DNA of 64,000 nt from Pyropia yezoensis (lineage: Eukaryota > Rhodophyta > Bangiophyceae > Bangiales > Bangiaceae), in contig CM020619.1 of assembly GCA_009829735.1 (NCBI GenBank), positions 4,789,727 to 4,853,726 of the forward strand. Direction: 5' to 3'. A program made the translations under genes and the position numbers. Each line of letters opens with the position of its first letter. The stretch's first letter is position 1. A model generated the notes under the pieces. That model saw nothing but the letters and a program-made list of their open reading frames with translations, was not told the origin of the DNA and searched no databases. Positions 20,255 through 29,052 of the stretch are shown here, in pieces.

Positions 20255-22492
20255 ATGCGCCTATGGGCTGGCCTCCGAGGGGGGGGCGTGTCTCGGCGGT
20301 TCGTCGCCACCCCCGCGGCCCGCCCGGTGGTTGGCGGTGAGCTGGACGGGGGCGGCGGTGGCGGCGGCGGCGGCAGCGGGGGGGGGGGAGCGGGAAGTGG
20401 CATGGTGGTGGGGGGGGGCGCCACTCTGCATGGCAGCGGGGGTGGCGGCGCCATGTCGCCGCGCCGCGGGGTGACCTCGATGGACCCGCTGGTTGGCTGG
20501 CTCCACGGCGGTGGCCGTGGCAGTGGTGGTAGCGGGGGAGGTGGCGGCGGTGGTGGCAGAGGCGTTGGCGGCGGCGGCGGTGGCGGCGGCTGGCGGCTCC
20601 CCCGCGTGTCCACGTACCGCGCGGCGACGCTGGTGGTCGTGGCCGCCGCCACGCTCGGGTCGGCGGCGTGGTTGACAGTCGGCCGCACCGGTGCCGAGCG
20701 CGCCGGCCTGCCCCGCCGGTCGTGGCGACTCGTGACGCTCTTGCCGGCCGGGATGCGGCGGCCGGCCGCGGCCCCGGCGGAAGTTGATGACGGCAGGGAG
20801 TTGGGCGAAGCCGCCATCGTCGCTGCCGCCTCGGTTATTGGTGACGAGGGGGGCGGGGAAGAGGTTGCCGATGCCGTCGCCGCCGCCGCTGCTGCTGCCG
20901 CTGCTGCCAGCCGCCGTGCCGGTCCTCCCGACGCGGGCTCCTCGACGCCCGCGTCTCCCCTTGGTACCGACGGCGGGGGTGGCAAAGGCGGCGGTGGCGG
21001 TGGCAAAGGCGGCGGCGGCGCTGGGGCGACGGACGCCGCAGACGCAGCGGTTGTTGGTGATGGCGGCAGCGAAGGGGACTCTTCCGCCGCGGCCGCCGCC
21101 ACTAACACCGCTGCCGCAGCTACAGCCACCGCCGCCGCCAACAGTCATCAAAGTCTTTCAAACGTGGGAGCCGCGGCGGGAGCGCCTGGTCGCAGCACCA
21201 CCAGCGGCGGCGGCGGCAGCCGCGGCGGCGGGACGAGCGGCTCTGGCGCCGGCGCCGGCGCTGCCGCCAAGGGAGGGCGGGCCGTTGCCGCCGCCAAGGG
21301 TGGACGCGCCGTGGCTGCCGCCAACCGAGCGCGAGCCGTCGCTGCCGCCAAGGGTGTACGCGCCGCCTCTGTGACGCGGCCGCGACCGCCGCCACCACCG
21401 CCACCGCCGACGCTGCCGCAGCCACCTCGTGACACGCGCGTGCCGCTGACTGTTTACTTTCACAACCGCGTTGGCTGGGAGCGGATGTACGTGCAGTCCC
21501 TGCTTCGCGGCCCTGCCGTGGCGGTGACGTACGTGCCCATATCAACGGAGCAGATGCTGGGAAAGGTGGGTGAGCCACCGGTGGTGGTGCGGCGCATCCC
21601 TCGCGGGGCCACCGCGTTGGTGCTCAACGCCATGTGGTTCAAAGGGTCCACCCTGGCCCAGCGGGCGGCGTTTGGGCGCCTGCTGCGGCGGCTGTCGCCG
21701 ACCGTGTCGGTTTTTTGCTCGGACGAGCGTGGGCAGGCCGGCTGGGTGCACGCGGCGCTGGTTGCCGCCTCGACGGCGACACTGCGACACTACGGGGTGT
21801 ACACGTACGCCAATGCCACCGCTGGGGAGGAAGCAGGTCGTGGCTTCGTCGGCCGCGGCGGCCACCGCCGCACCTCCCACGCCATCCCGCTCGGCTACAT
21901 GATCGGCATGTACGACGATCAGTACAATGCTCGCCGGCGGGCGGCCGCCAACGCCACCACCCTGGCCTCCCGCCGGCGTTACGCGTGGGCTTTCCCGACC
22001 AAACTCACTGGCAAGGACCGGGAGCCCATGCTGGCGGCATTCCGCTCCTGGGTGGGCGCCCCCTACACGGCGGGCCCGCGCAAGGCAGCCGCCTCGCGGG
22101 AAGCCTACGAGGCGGCGGCGTTTGTGCCGAACTCTCACGGCAACGTGGTGCTTGACTGCTTCCGGCTGTACGAGGCGAGCATGGCTGGCGCCATCCCCGT
22201 CATTGTCGCGTCCACCGCCGAGTTTCGGACCAACTTTGGGGTGCTCTTAGGGCTGCCACCGTGGGTGGTCGCGCCCGACTGGCCCACCGCGGTCGCCGCC
22301 GTGCGGGCGCTGGCGGCGGACAAGCGGGCGCTCGACGCGCGGCAGCGGGCGGTAAGCGAGTGGTGGTGGCGCGTCAACGACGCGATTCACCGGCTGGTGG
22401 AGGACGCGGTGGTGGGGCGCAAGCCGTCAGGAGGAAGAGGAGGGGGAAGAGTGGCGGGGGAAAAAGGAGGGGGGAGAGTGGCGGGGGGGTGA
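20255..22492 (+). CDS. Exostosin/GT47-like type II membrane protein, copy 2
   Basis: 745 codons from ATG at 20255, with an in-frame ATG at 20240 as alternative. After a Gly-rich start comes one membrane anchor (about 120-143, YRAATLVVVAAATLGSAAWL), then a long low-complexity stem of Ala/Gly/Ser with repeated AAAKGGRAVA units (about 340-375). The catalytic-like domain starts at VPLTVYFHNRVGWERMYV. The signature NSHGNVVLDCFRLYEASM (626-643) matches copy 1. Unlike copy 1 it continues with an intact C-terminal helix region (QRAVSEWWWRVNDAIHRLVEDAV) before a Gly/Arg-rich end. It is the better preserved member of the tandem pair and likely acts in the Golgi on matrix glycans; that role is inference from family resemblance. 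Confidence 0.75.
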   Translation: MRLWAGLRGGGVSRRFVATPAARPVVGGELDGGGGGGGGGSGGGGAGSGMVVGGGATLHGSGGGGAMSPRRGVTSMDPLVGWLHGGGRGSGGSGGGGGGGGRGVGGGGGGGGWRLPRVSTYRAATLVVVAAATLGSAAWLTVGRTGAERAGLPRRSWRLVTLLPAGMRRPAAAPAEVDDGRELGEAAIVAAASVIGDEGGGEEVADAVAAAAAAAAAASRRAGPPDAGSSTPASPLGTDGGGGKGGGGGGKGGGGAGATDAADAAVVGDGGSEGDSSAAAAATNTAAAATATAAANSHQSLSNVGAAAGAPGRSTTSGGGGSRGGGTSGSGAGAGAAAKGGRAVAAAKGGRAVAAANRARAVAAAKGVRAASVTRPRPPPPPPPPTLPQPPRDTRVPLTVYFHNRVGWERMYVQSLLRGPAVAVTYVPISTEQMLGKVGEPPVVVRRIPRGATALVLNAMWFKGSTLAQRAAFGRLLRRLSPTVSVFCSDERGQAGWVHAALVAASTATLRHYGVYTYANATAGEEAGRGFVGRGGHRRTSHAIPLGYMIGMYDDQYNARRRAAANATTLASRRRYAWAFPTKLTGKDREPMLAAFRSWVGAPYTAGPRKAAASREAYEAAAFVPNSHGNVVLDCFRLYEASMAGAIPVIVASTAEFRTNFGVLLGLPPWVVAPDWPTAVAAVRALAADKRALDARQRAVSEWWWRVNDAIHRLVEDAVVGRKPSGGRGGGRVAGEKGGGRVAGG

Positions 22493-22659
22493 CCGTCGGT
22501 GCGCCTACTGTCGCGCCGTGTACTGTATTATGTTGTTGAGCGGCTTGGGTCATCACCCAGTCAAGCTTTGATTGGTGTTTGGCAACATGTACAGGAAGTG
22601 CACCACGTACGGTTGTCGATCACCACCTCCCCCGACGCGCCCGAGCCGGCCCCGATCCG
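22493..22659. other. Downstream region of exostosin-like copy 2
   Basis: Moderately AT-rich sequence (ACTGTATTATGTTGTTGAG) that may be the 3' untranslated region. I see no clear processing signal. Confidence 0.3.
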
Positions 22660-22998
22660 TCAATGTCGGCCCCTCCTGTTGACCCGCGTCCCGGCAGCGG
22701 CCGCGCGGGTGGCCCTGGCGGCGTAGGCAATGGTGGCCTTGGATCGCCCCATCGTTTTACCGATGGACGAAAGAGAGAATTCCCGCCGTAGGAGGGTGGT
22801 GAGGGTGGAGCGCTCATCAGGGGTGAAAGAGGACGACGAACTGAGCCCGCCATGGGTGCGCAGGGAGCTTTGGTTCGTCGTAGCGGCTGAGCTGTGGGCT
22901 CCCCAAGTTGGACCCCGCTCTGGCACTTCACCGCGAACAAATGAGAGAGGCAGTAGAATTGCCCACTGGGTAAGGATGGCATTTAACGATCGTTATGA
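22660..22998 (-). pseudogene. Helix-turn-helix transposase-like remnant
   Basis: A short open frame without an ATG at its front encodes FTPDERSTLTTLLRREFSLS followed by SIGKTMGRSKATIAYAAR. This has the spacing of the N-terminal HTH found in transposases and related recombinases (helix, LSLSSIGKTMGRS turn, recognition helix). No catalytic domain follows. The frame is closed by TAA just past its upstream end, beside the TTAACGA cluster at 22983. I read it as a relic of a DNA transposon; a small DNA-binding host protein is possible. Confidence 0.4.
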
Positions 22999-23064
22999 AA
23001 ATCCTTAACGAGTTGATGATCGTTTAACGACTTTAACGATGGCGTTCAACGACTTTAACGACCC
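22983..23064 (+). repeat. TTAACGA motif cluster 1
   Basis: At least six copies of (T/C)TTAACGA or a one-base variant (TTCAACGA) lie within about 80 bp, mostly in one orientation with AC or TC following, in otherwise GC-rich DNA. Confidence 0.6.
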
Positions 23065-23718
23065 TTGTTACCGATCTACTTACGTCGTATTCAGAGTACA
23101 ACTTTGTCAACTGCACTCAATCGCCCTAGTCCTCACAAGCCTGCGACCAATCGCAGAACAGACACCTCGTCAGTCGCAGGCCGCGCCGACGACCCTACCC
23201 CAGCACGAAAGGCTCGATGCGTCAATGTCGCAATGCAAACTCTACTCGGTGCGCCCCTGCCGCTAGTCTGGTTGTAGAACGGACACTTCCGCAGATGAGG
23301 GACCATCCGTCACCGCGGCTGTTCCCCGGCGCGGCGGCTGGAACAACTGGAGAATTGCAGATGGCAGCCTTGTCCCCTTCGCAAGCGCCTACATCGCGCA
23401 GGTACCGCTCGGCGAAGGCAAGCCAAGCGGCGAAGGAAAACCAGGACTTGGTTGCCTTCCCATCGCCGCCCAGCACGTGGTCGCTAGGTTTCTGAAATGC
23501 AGATCACAGGTCCCTCTAGCTGCTCATATGCGACCGAAAGTGACGAAAAGGAAGAACAGTGGAGATGCCTGTCCCGGTGGGCTCGCTGGTCGCAGACGCG
23601 CGCGCAGGTCAGAGGCAAAGGAAGCAATCCGGACCCTGACTTCTTTGACTATGCGTACAAATGGCGCTGTCCTCCAGCATTGCATTGCCCGACATGTAAA
23701 TACGCCAGGCCCTAGACT
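23065..23718. other. Unique-looking stretch between TTAACGA clusters
   Basis: About 650 bp of balanced base composition with no convincing gene. Its position between two motif clusters suggests the body of a small non-autonomous element, but I found no inverted ends. Confidence 0.3.
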
Positions 23719-23822
23719 TAACGACTTGGACGAGTTCTCGGCAGAGTGCCTTAACGATTTTACGATCGTTTTAACGATCGTTTAAAGACTTTCGTTTAAC
23801 GACTTTTCTTAACGACTGACAA
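23719..23822 (+). repeat. TTAACGA motif cluster 2
   Basis: At least five copies of TTAACGA within about 100 bp, in the same orientation as cluster 1, including TTTAACGATCGTTTAA, which is locally palindromic. Confidence 0.6.
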
Positions 23823-25057
23823 CCTTACACTGGGGCGCATGCGAAGGCCAGCCGTGGGGGCTGGCACTTGCGCCATCTATGGGTATAACCGTTAGCTACT
23901 TTTTTTACATGAGAAGAACGACCATGACGTGCTCGTCGTCATGGTTGCGAAAAAGAGACAAACAACTATATCCCCAGCTCGTAGGCGCGAGAGAGCACGT
24001 TTTCTGCGATAAATTCGGCCTTCACGGGCCTCCAGAGCCGTCGCGGTCGGCAACGAGCTCTCAAGAGCGCTCGGGGGGGGGGGAGGTGCGGGGCCGGGGG
24101 GGGGCCTCACAACGGCTGGCGACGGCTGCCGTTTTCGCTGCCGCCGCCACCGCTGCCGCCACCGTCGCCGCATGCTGCCCGCCGTACGGGGGTTGAGTGC
24201 CCGTGGCGCGGCGGCGATGCCAAAAGCGGCGCGGAAGCTAGCGTTGACGGCTGCGGGTGAAGACGGCCGCCGCCGTTGCCGGCCTCGGCAGACGACAGCG
24301 GCTTCCCCCCCACCGGCCTCTCCCGCTGCCAACGACGCTGGCGCGAATCGGGGGATACTAGTTGGCGCGGCCCGCGGGTGCGGGTGGGGAAGCAAGGCGC
24401 TGCTGACGAACATCGGGGCAGCAACGAGGCGCTCTGGTGGATACGTGTTTCCGAGCATGCGAGCGGCACACCCCACCAGCGCAGCGACGTGAACAATGGA
24501 CAACGGGCGTCTTCCCGGCCTGCTGGCTCTCATTTCAGGTGTCTGACTGATCCCCTGTGGCACTTTCTTCTTTCAAATTCACCCATGGTACAGACGACCC
24601 CGGACATGCCCAGTGCGATCGGCCGCAGTTCCCGGCTGCAGCTGGCTGCAGCCACCGCGTAGAATCGTGTCAGGTTTTTCCTTCAGGCGTAGCTGCAGCC
24701 ACGGACGGGGGCCAGCGCCACGGACACGTGGGCGCTGCCGCTCATTGCCATGAGCTTTTCGAGCCCCCCAAAACAAGACACGCGCAACATCCCCCATGCG
24801 CCACGCCCACACTACTTTTTGATGCCTCCCTACCTTCCCCGTGAGCCCGCCTCCTCCGGCCCCGCACCCGACCGAGTAGAAATTGTGCCAGGGGCTCGGG
24901 CTGCAGCTCAAGTCGCTACGGGGTCGTCACAGTCGCCGCAATGGCACGTTCCCATCCAGCCGTCGAGTTGTACCCCTGGTGCCACGCTCGGACGGTGGGC
25001 CATGCACGCCTGCCCATCCTGGCAAGTCCGGGGCGGGATCACGCCGCACGTCGCATC
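23823..25057. other. No supported gene
   Basis: Open frames such as 23892-24563 (minus) are Arg/Pro/Ala-rich and show no domain. The DNA contains GCC-type simple repeats near 24120-24180. I see nothing I can name. Confidence 0.4.
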
Positions 25058-25708
25058 TCAGCACTTTTCCCTTACGCGGTGACCCCCGACGTCACTGCCA
25101 CCGCCGCCGCATCCTCCGTCCCCGCCGTCGGGCGTCGGCGTCCCGAGGGCCGTCGGCGTCGGGTCCAGCGTCGGCATCGGCGGCACAACGCACTTGCCCG
25201 GCCACTCGTCGATGATCGACCCCGGCGACGGCGGAGGGGGGGTGTAGCACACCAGGCCGTCCCGGCAGGGCGGCCGGGAGATGGGACCGCACAACCCAAA
25301 GGCACAGCATTCAGCCCCGACGCCACTGCCACCGCCGCCGCCGCCGCCAGCGGGCGTCGGCGTCTGTGTCGCGATGGCCGTCGGCGTCGGGGCCAGCGTC
25401 GGCATCGGCAGCACAACGCACTTGCCCGGCCACCCGTCGATGATCGACCCCGGCGACGGCGGAGGGGGGGTGTAGCACACCAGGCCGTCCCGGCAGGGCG
25501 GCCGGGAGATGGGACCGCACAACCCAAAGTCACAGCATTCAGCCCCGACGCCACTGCCACCGCCGCCGCCGTCGCCAACGGGCGTCGGCATCTGTGTCCA
25601 CGTCGCGGTCGTCGCCGAAACTGGCGTTGCCGCGGTGGGAGCTGCAAACGCAGCGACCGACGTAACCGACACCGCCGCCACACACCGCAGCGACCAAGAG
25701 GCACCCAT
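25058..25708 (-). CDS. Small secreted cysteine-rich tandem-repeat protein
   Basis: 216 codons from ATG at 25708. Residues 1 to about 24 (MGASWSLRCVAAVSVTSVAA) look like a signal peptide. Two near-identical modules of about 76 residues follow, each with a Gly-rich run, then GAECC-x3-LCGPISRPPC-RDGLVC, a Pro/Ser/Thr stretch, GKCV, and a Thr/Pro linker (PTPTAIATQTPTP). Each module has six cysteines with the same spacing, as expected for a small disulfide-bonded extracellular domain. The protein ends shortly after the second linker with a Gly/Asp-rich tail and a final Cys. It probably acts in the cell wall or outside the cell; ligand unknown. It is not a fungal-type CBM1, whose aromatic spacing differs. 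The longer overlapping frame at 25072-26952 is a GC artefact. Confidence 0.65.
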   Translation of the reverse strand: MGASWSLRCVAAVSVTSVAAFAAPTAATPVSATTATWTQMPTPVGDGGGGGSGVGAECCDFGLCGPISRPPCRDGLVCYTPPPPSPGSIIDGWPGKCVVLPMPTLAPTPTAIATQTPTPAGGGGGGGSGVGAECCAFGLCGPISRPPCRDGLVCYTPPPPSPGSIIDEWPGKCVVPPMPTLDPTPTALGTPTPDGGDGGCGGGGSDVGGHRVREKC

Positions 25709-27742
25709 ATTCTGCAGATGGGAGTAGCGTGCTTGGCGGCAAAGGGGGGGCGGGGAGGGCGTGGCGCCGCAAAAAAGGGATTGCGACTGGACGAGGAGAA
25801 AGAGGTAAGGGCGATCTGGGGCGGGGAGGCGAGGAACAGGTGGAACGCGCGTTGCGTCAGGCAGGGGGTTGGAAGCCGACGGCCGGGCGGTGGCTGAGGG
25901 TTTTCTCTCTCAGCGCAGGTCAAAGCCAAGGAGGCAGCGGATGGTGGCGGTAGCCGGGGAGGGTGGGGGGGGGGGTGTGCGCCAAGAGCGAAAGGTGGGC
26001 AGAGAGCTACGCGGACATTCGGCACACCTGCTCCCTCTGTCTTTGTAAAGGTCCATTGCCGTCCCTTTGTACCCACTGTCGCGTGTATGGCCGTCCCGTT
26101 CCAATGACAACCAACCGTGGGGCGGCGGTGCTCGCGCCGTCGGGAAGGAGCACACGGCGACGGCATATTGAATGCTCTGTCGGAGTCGTCCTCCGCTGGG
26201 TGGGACTCGTAACAGGCACTGCATAGACGTCCACCGGCATCCAGAATATATAATGTTGCCTGCGGAGAGTCGGGGCACGCGCCCTCGGCAGCCTTCTGTT
26301 TATCCTGGGACAAGTCCGTGGCCGTTGCGTTGCACCTGCTGGAGCCTCCATGGACAAGAGCAACGCGTAGCAGCGGCAGCGGACCTTGCGACCGCGGACA
26401 CTGCGCCCTCGGGACGGGACAAGAGGCAGGGGGCCTTGTGAGAGCACAGTTCCGGGTCAACGTTGGGGTAAGGATAGGGGCATAAAGGGTGGGGTTAGGG
26501 GCGGTTGCACGCCATTGGTCGAGACCGGGCCAGTCAGAAGTGGCGACGTTGCGGCGTCCGACAGTGCAGTGCATACATAGGTGGCAGCACGGGGTGAGGT
26601 TAGGACCGCGTCCGTCACAACATCTCTCTCCCTGCATAAATATTATACATATATTGCATATTTTCTTTGTTAGGGCACACCCTTTACCAGCAGACACCAA
26701 CCGAATATGCACACGTGGCAGAAAATTGCTCCCAAAACCACTCAAATATGACGCAAATATGGTCGATTCGGCAATAAACGGGTTGGTCGGGTGCCTGCAG
26801 CAACACTGGGACCCCAAGACTATTGCAACCATTTCGGATTCATTTGCCCGACCGACTGCAACTCCTTGTTGATTGAGAATCAGGAATGGGGGTTGGTCTC
26901 GGTCACGCCCCATTTTTTTCAGAAATGGGGGAGGACCAAGACCATTCCCCATTCTCGAGGCCCTCTGGCAGGCGATGTGGCGTGCCGCGTGGCAATTTTC
27001 TGAATACCATTATATACGTAGACGATCGCTTCCGCGTCACCCCACGATCGCCTCCCGACAGGCGCTTGATGCGCCCCTCCGTCGGCTTGCTGAAGTGATG
27101 CCGCCTTCGTGTGCCGAAGCGCATGCCGGCTATCCCGTCCAAACGTGGTTGTTGCCGGCCGCGCTGTCTGCAATCCTCGCCGTGTTCTCGATGACAACAC
27201 GAGTGTGGTCTGTTGCCATCCCCTCTCACTGGGACCGTTGATTTCCTGCAGCGATAGCGAAAGTGCCCCCCCCTCCAGAAATGCGTAGAATGGGCACCTG
27301 GCGTGGAGGTGCGGCGGCGCCACAGTGATTGCCGCCCGCTGATTTCTTGCTGGTGGCGGTTGAGCGTGCGGTGGCGCGACAGCATCGTGCCACCGGCGTG
27401 AATAGATGAGGGGGGAGGACAGGGGGCACAGCATTTGTCTAATTTCTCGCCCCTGATTCGGCGACGTGGGGACAGATATGTGCTGGCGAGCTCTGGCCAC
27501 CCGACCGCCGTCCGCAAGCATGTTTCGGGGTGTCGAGGGCGGGGGCGCGGCGTGTCCGGTGCGACACTGCCCGTGGGGCCGATTCCTGGGGGGGTGGCCA
27601 ACCCTGGCGGCATGGCCACCGCCGTCGCCACCGCCGTCACGCCCATCGTCGTCGACGTCACGCCCACCATCGTCACACCCGCGTCCCTACGCACGCCATT
27701 AGCTCCTTCCGCCCCCACCAATAGACCTGTGTACCCGCTGGC
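25709..27742. other. Intergenic region, no supported gene
   Basis: Mixed composition with an AT-rich stretch at 26630-26780 (AAATATTATACATATATTGC). Overlapping long frames lack domains. Upstream of the PIF gene the sequence holds short CACC/GTCACGCCC repeats (27615-27680). No terminal inverted repeat for the PIF transposon could be found by eye. Confidence 0.4.
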
Positions 27743-28465
27743 ATGGAGGAGGAGATCGATCTGGACATTTGCGCACTGATGCGGGATCAGGAGGACATTG
27801 AGGCGGCCTCGGCGGTTGCTGCCCACCTGTCCATTCTGCGGCGCTATAGCCACCGTGTGCGCGCGACTATTCGCGCGAAGCGGCCGCGGTAACGTGGATC
27901 GGTGCGGGGCCGGCAGAACAAGCCGCGGGACTTTGCGTTGGGCATGCTTTGTATCCTACGTGACTATTTTGGTGCGAATGGCGCCCCCCCCGTGTACTCG
28001 GAGGCCGACTTTGAGCGTCGCTTTCGCGTCCCACGCGCTGTGTTTGTCCGGGTGTATCGAGCATTGAAGGACCGCCCGTGGTGGGAGCAGAAGGTCAACG
28101 CCACCGGCCAACTGCAGGCCCACCCGCTGCAGAAGCTGGTTGCCGCTTTCCGCGTGCTGGGGTATGGGGAAGCCACCGACCGTGCCGATGAGTACTGCCG
28201 CATTTCCTTCACCACGATCGAAATTGCTGTGAAGAAGCTGGTTGTTTTTATTGGTGACGAGTTTGGAGAAGAGTATCTGCGCTCGCCCAACGATGCCGAG
28301 CTGGACGTGCTGCTGAAGAGGAACGCGGAGAGGGGCATGCCGGGCTGCATTGGATCGCTGGACTGTTCCCAGTGGGAGTGGAAGAACTGTCCGAAGGGGC
28401 AGGCTGGGCTGTACCAGAACAGGAAGGGGCGTCGCGCAGTTGTCATGGAGACCGTCTGTCACGAG
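27743..28465 (+). pseudogene. PIF/Harbinger-type DDE nuclease, first half
   Basis: In frame from ATG at 27743 (MEEEIDLDICALMRD) through an in-frame TAA at 27890-27892, then GSVRGRQNKPRDF, DYFGANGAPPVYSEADFERRF, RVPRAVFVRVYRALKD and CIGSLDCSQWEWKNCP, whose Asp (codon at 28361) is the first catalytic residue of the Plant_tran/HARBI1-like nuclease. The gene is cut at 28465 by the A element and resumes at 53355 in the same frame. PIF/Harbinger nucleases cut and rejoin DNA at transposon ends with a Myb-like partner, not seen here. The TAA could be a decay mutation, or translation could start after it. Confidence in the family is high. Confidence 0.88.
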
Positions 28466-28933
28466 TGTGGCAGTATTGACCCCCAGGTACGGGGGCAACA
28501 CGTGCCATGCAAGTGGCGGCAGGCCACTAGCCTGATCCGTTCCTCCCCCTGCATTTGGGTCCGTATTCCCGAAGTTTGGGATAGTTAGCTTAGTAGTAAA
28601 TCCAACTTGGATTTGAGGGTTTTCTGCATTTATCGTCTTGAATTTTCGTGTGGCCCGGTGGGCAGGTGCTGGGGTGGGAGATTCTGAGTGGCGAGATTCT
28701 GAGGGGACCCTGGGGGGATAAGGGGAGGGACAGCGGGGCTTGGCCCTGCGTCCCCGTCCCGACCAAGAAACTGTTGGACCACACACCATCCTCTTGTTTG
28801 CCAGTGGGGGGTTTGCCCCACAACAGGGACAGAGTGTGTGCGACTTGCACTTCTTCCGATTCCCCCGACACGGGAGGCAGCCCTTGTACACCGCCCCAAC
28901 TTGAGTGCCGTGTGTGTAAGTGGTTTTGCCACA
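28466..28933 (+). repeat. 5' LTR of main A element
   Basis: 468 bp, TGTGGCA...TGCCACA. It contains the 17-bp dyad AAATCCAA-C-TTGGATTT (28598-28614) and a direct repeat GAGATTCTGAG. The right side abuts the primer-binding site after two bases. Confidence 0.95.
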
Positions 28934-28935
28934 TT

Positions 28936-28952
28936 TGGTGGAGCAGCAGGGG
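28936..28952 (+). other. Primer-binding site of main A element
   Basis: TGGTGGAGCAGCAGGGG, two bases after the LTR. It would pair with a tRNA ending CCCCTGCTGCTCCACCA; I cannot name the tRNA. Confidence 0.75.
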
Positions 28953-29004
28953 ACAGAGGTAAACTTTACCTCCGGGTGCACCCGGGTGTAGGGGGCCCTC
29001 TGTC
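28952..29004 (+). promoter_or_regulatory. Structured leader with self-complementary hairpin (possible packaging/dimerisation signal)
   Basis: An outer 8-bp stem GACAGAGG (28952-28959) pairs with CCTCTGTC (28997-29004). It encloses the palindromes GGTAAACTTTACC (28958-28970) and CCGGGTGCACCCGG (28972-28985). The outer stem and the first palindrome are kept in A1 (about 10280-10331); the second is partly changed there. The position, just after the primer site and before gag, is where retroviral dimerisation and packaging signals lie; the function here is inferred. Confidence 0.4.
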
Positions 29005-29052
29005 TCAGAGGAACGGTGGACTTGGACCGGGTCATACGGATCGTCAGCCAAC

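Noticed and set aside
22983-23064. TTAACGA cluster as telomere or CRISPR repeat
   Set aside because: Spacing and copies are irregular and there are no uniform spacers; it does not fit either.
23892-24563. 223-aa open frame on the minus strand
   Set aside because: Low-complexity Arg/Pro/Ala content and no recognisable motif.
25072-26952. 626-aa open frame on the minus strand
   Set aside because: It overlaps the better supported cysteine-rich gene in another frame and shows no domain; its repeated part is a frame shadow of the two modules.
27889-27916. Intron removing the early TAA of the PIF gene
   Set aside because: The only GT...AG pair around it is 28 bases, too short and not a multiple of three.
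28630-28962. ORFs of about 100 aa inside family A LTRs (also at 13410, 15027 and 53063)
   Set aside because: They occur in every LTR copy on both strands with no protein signature; chance frames in LTR DNA.
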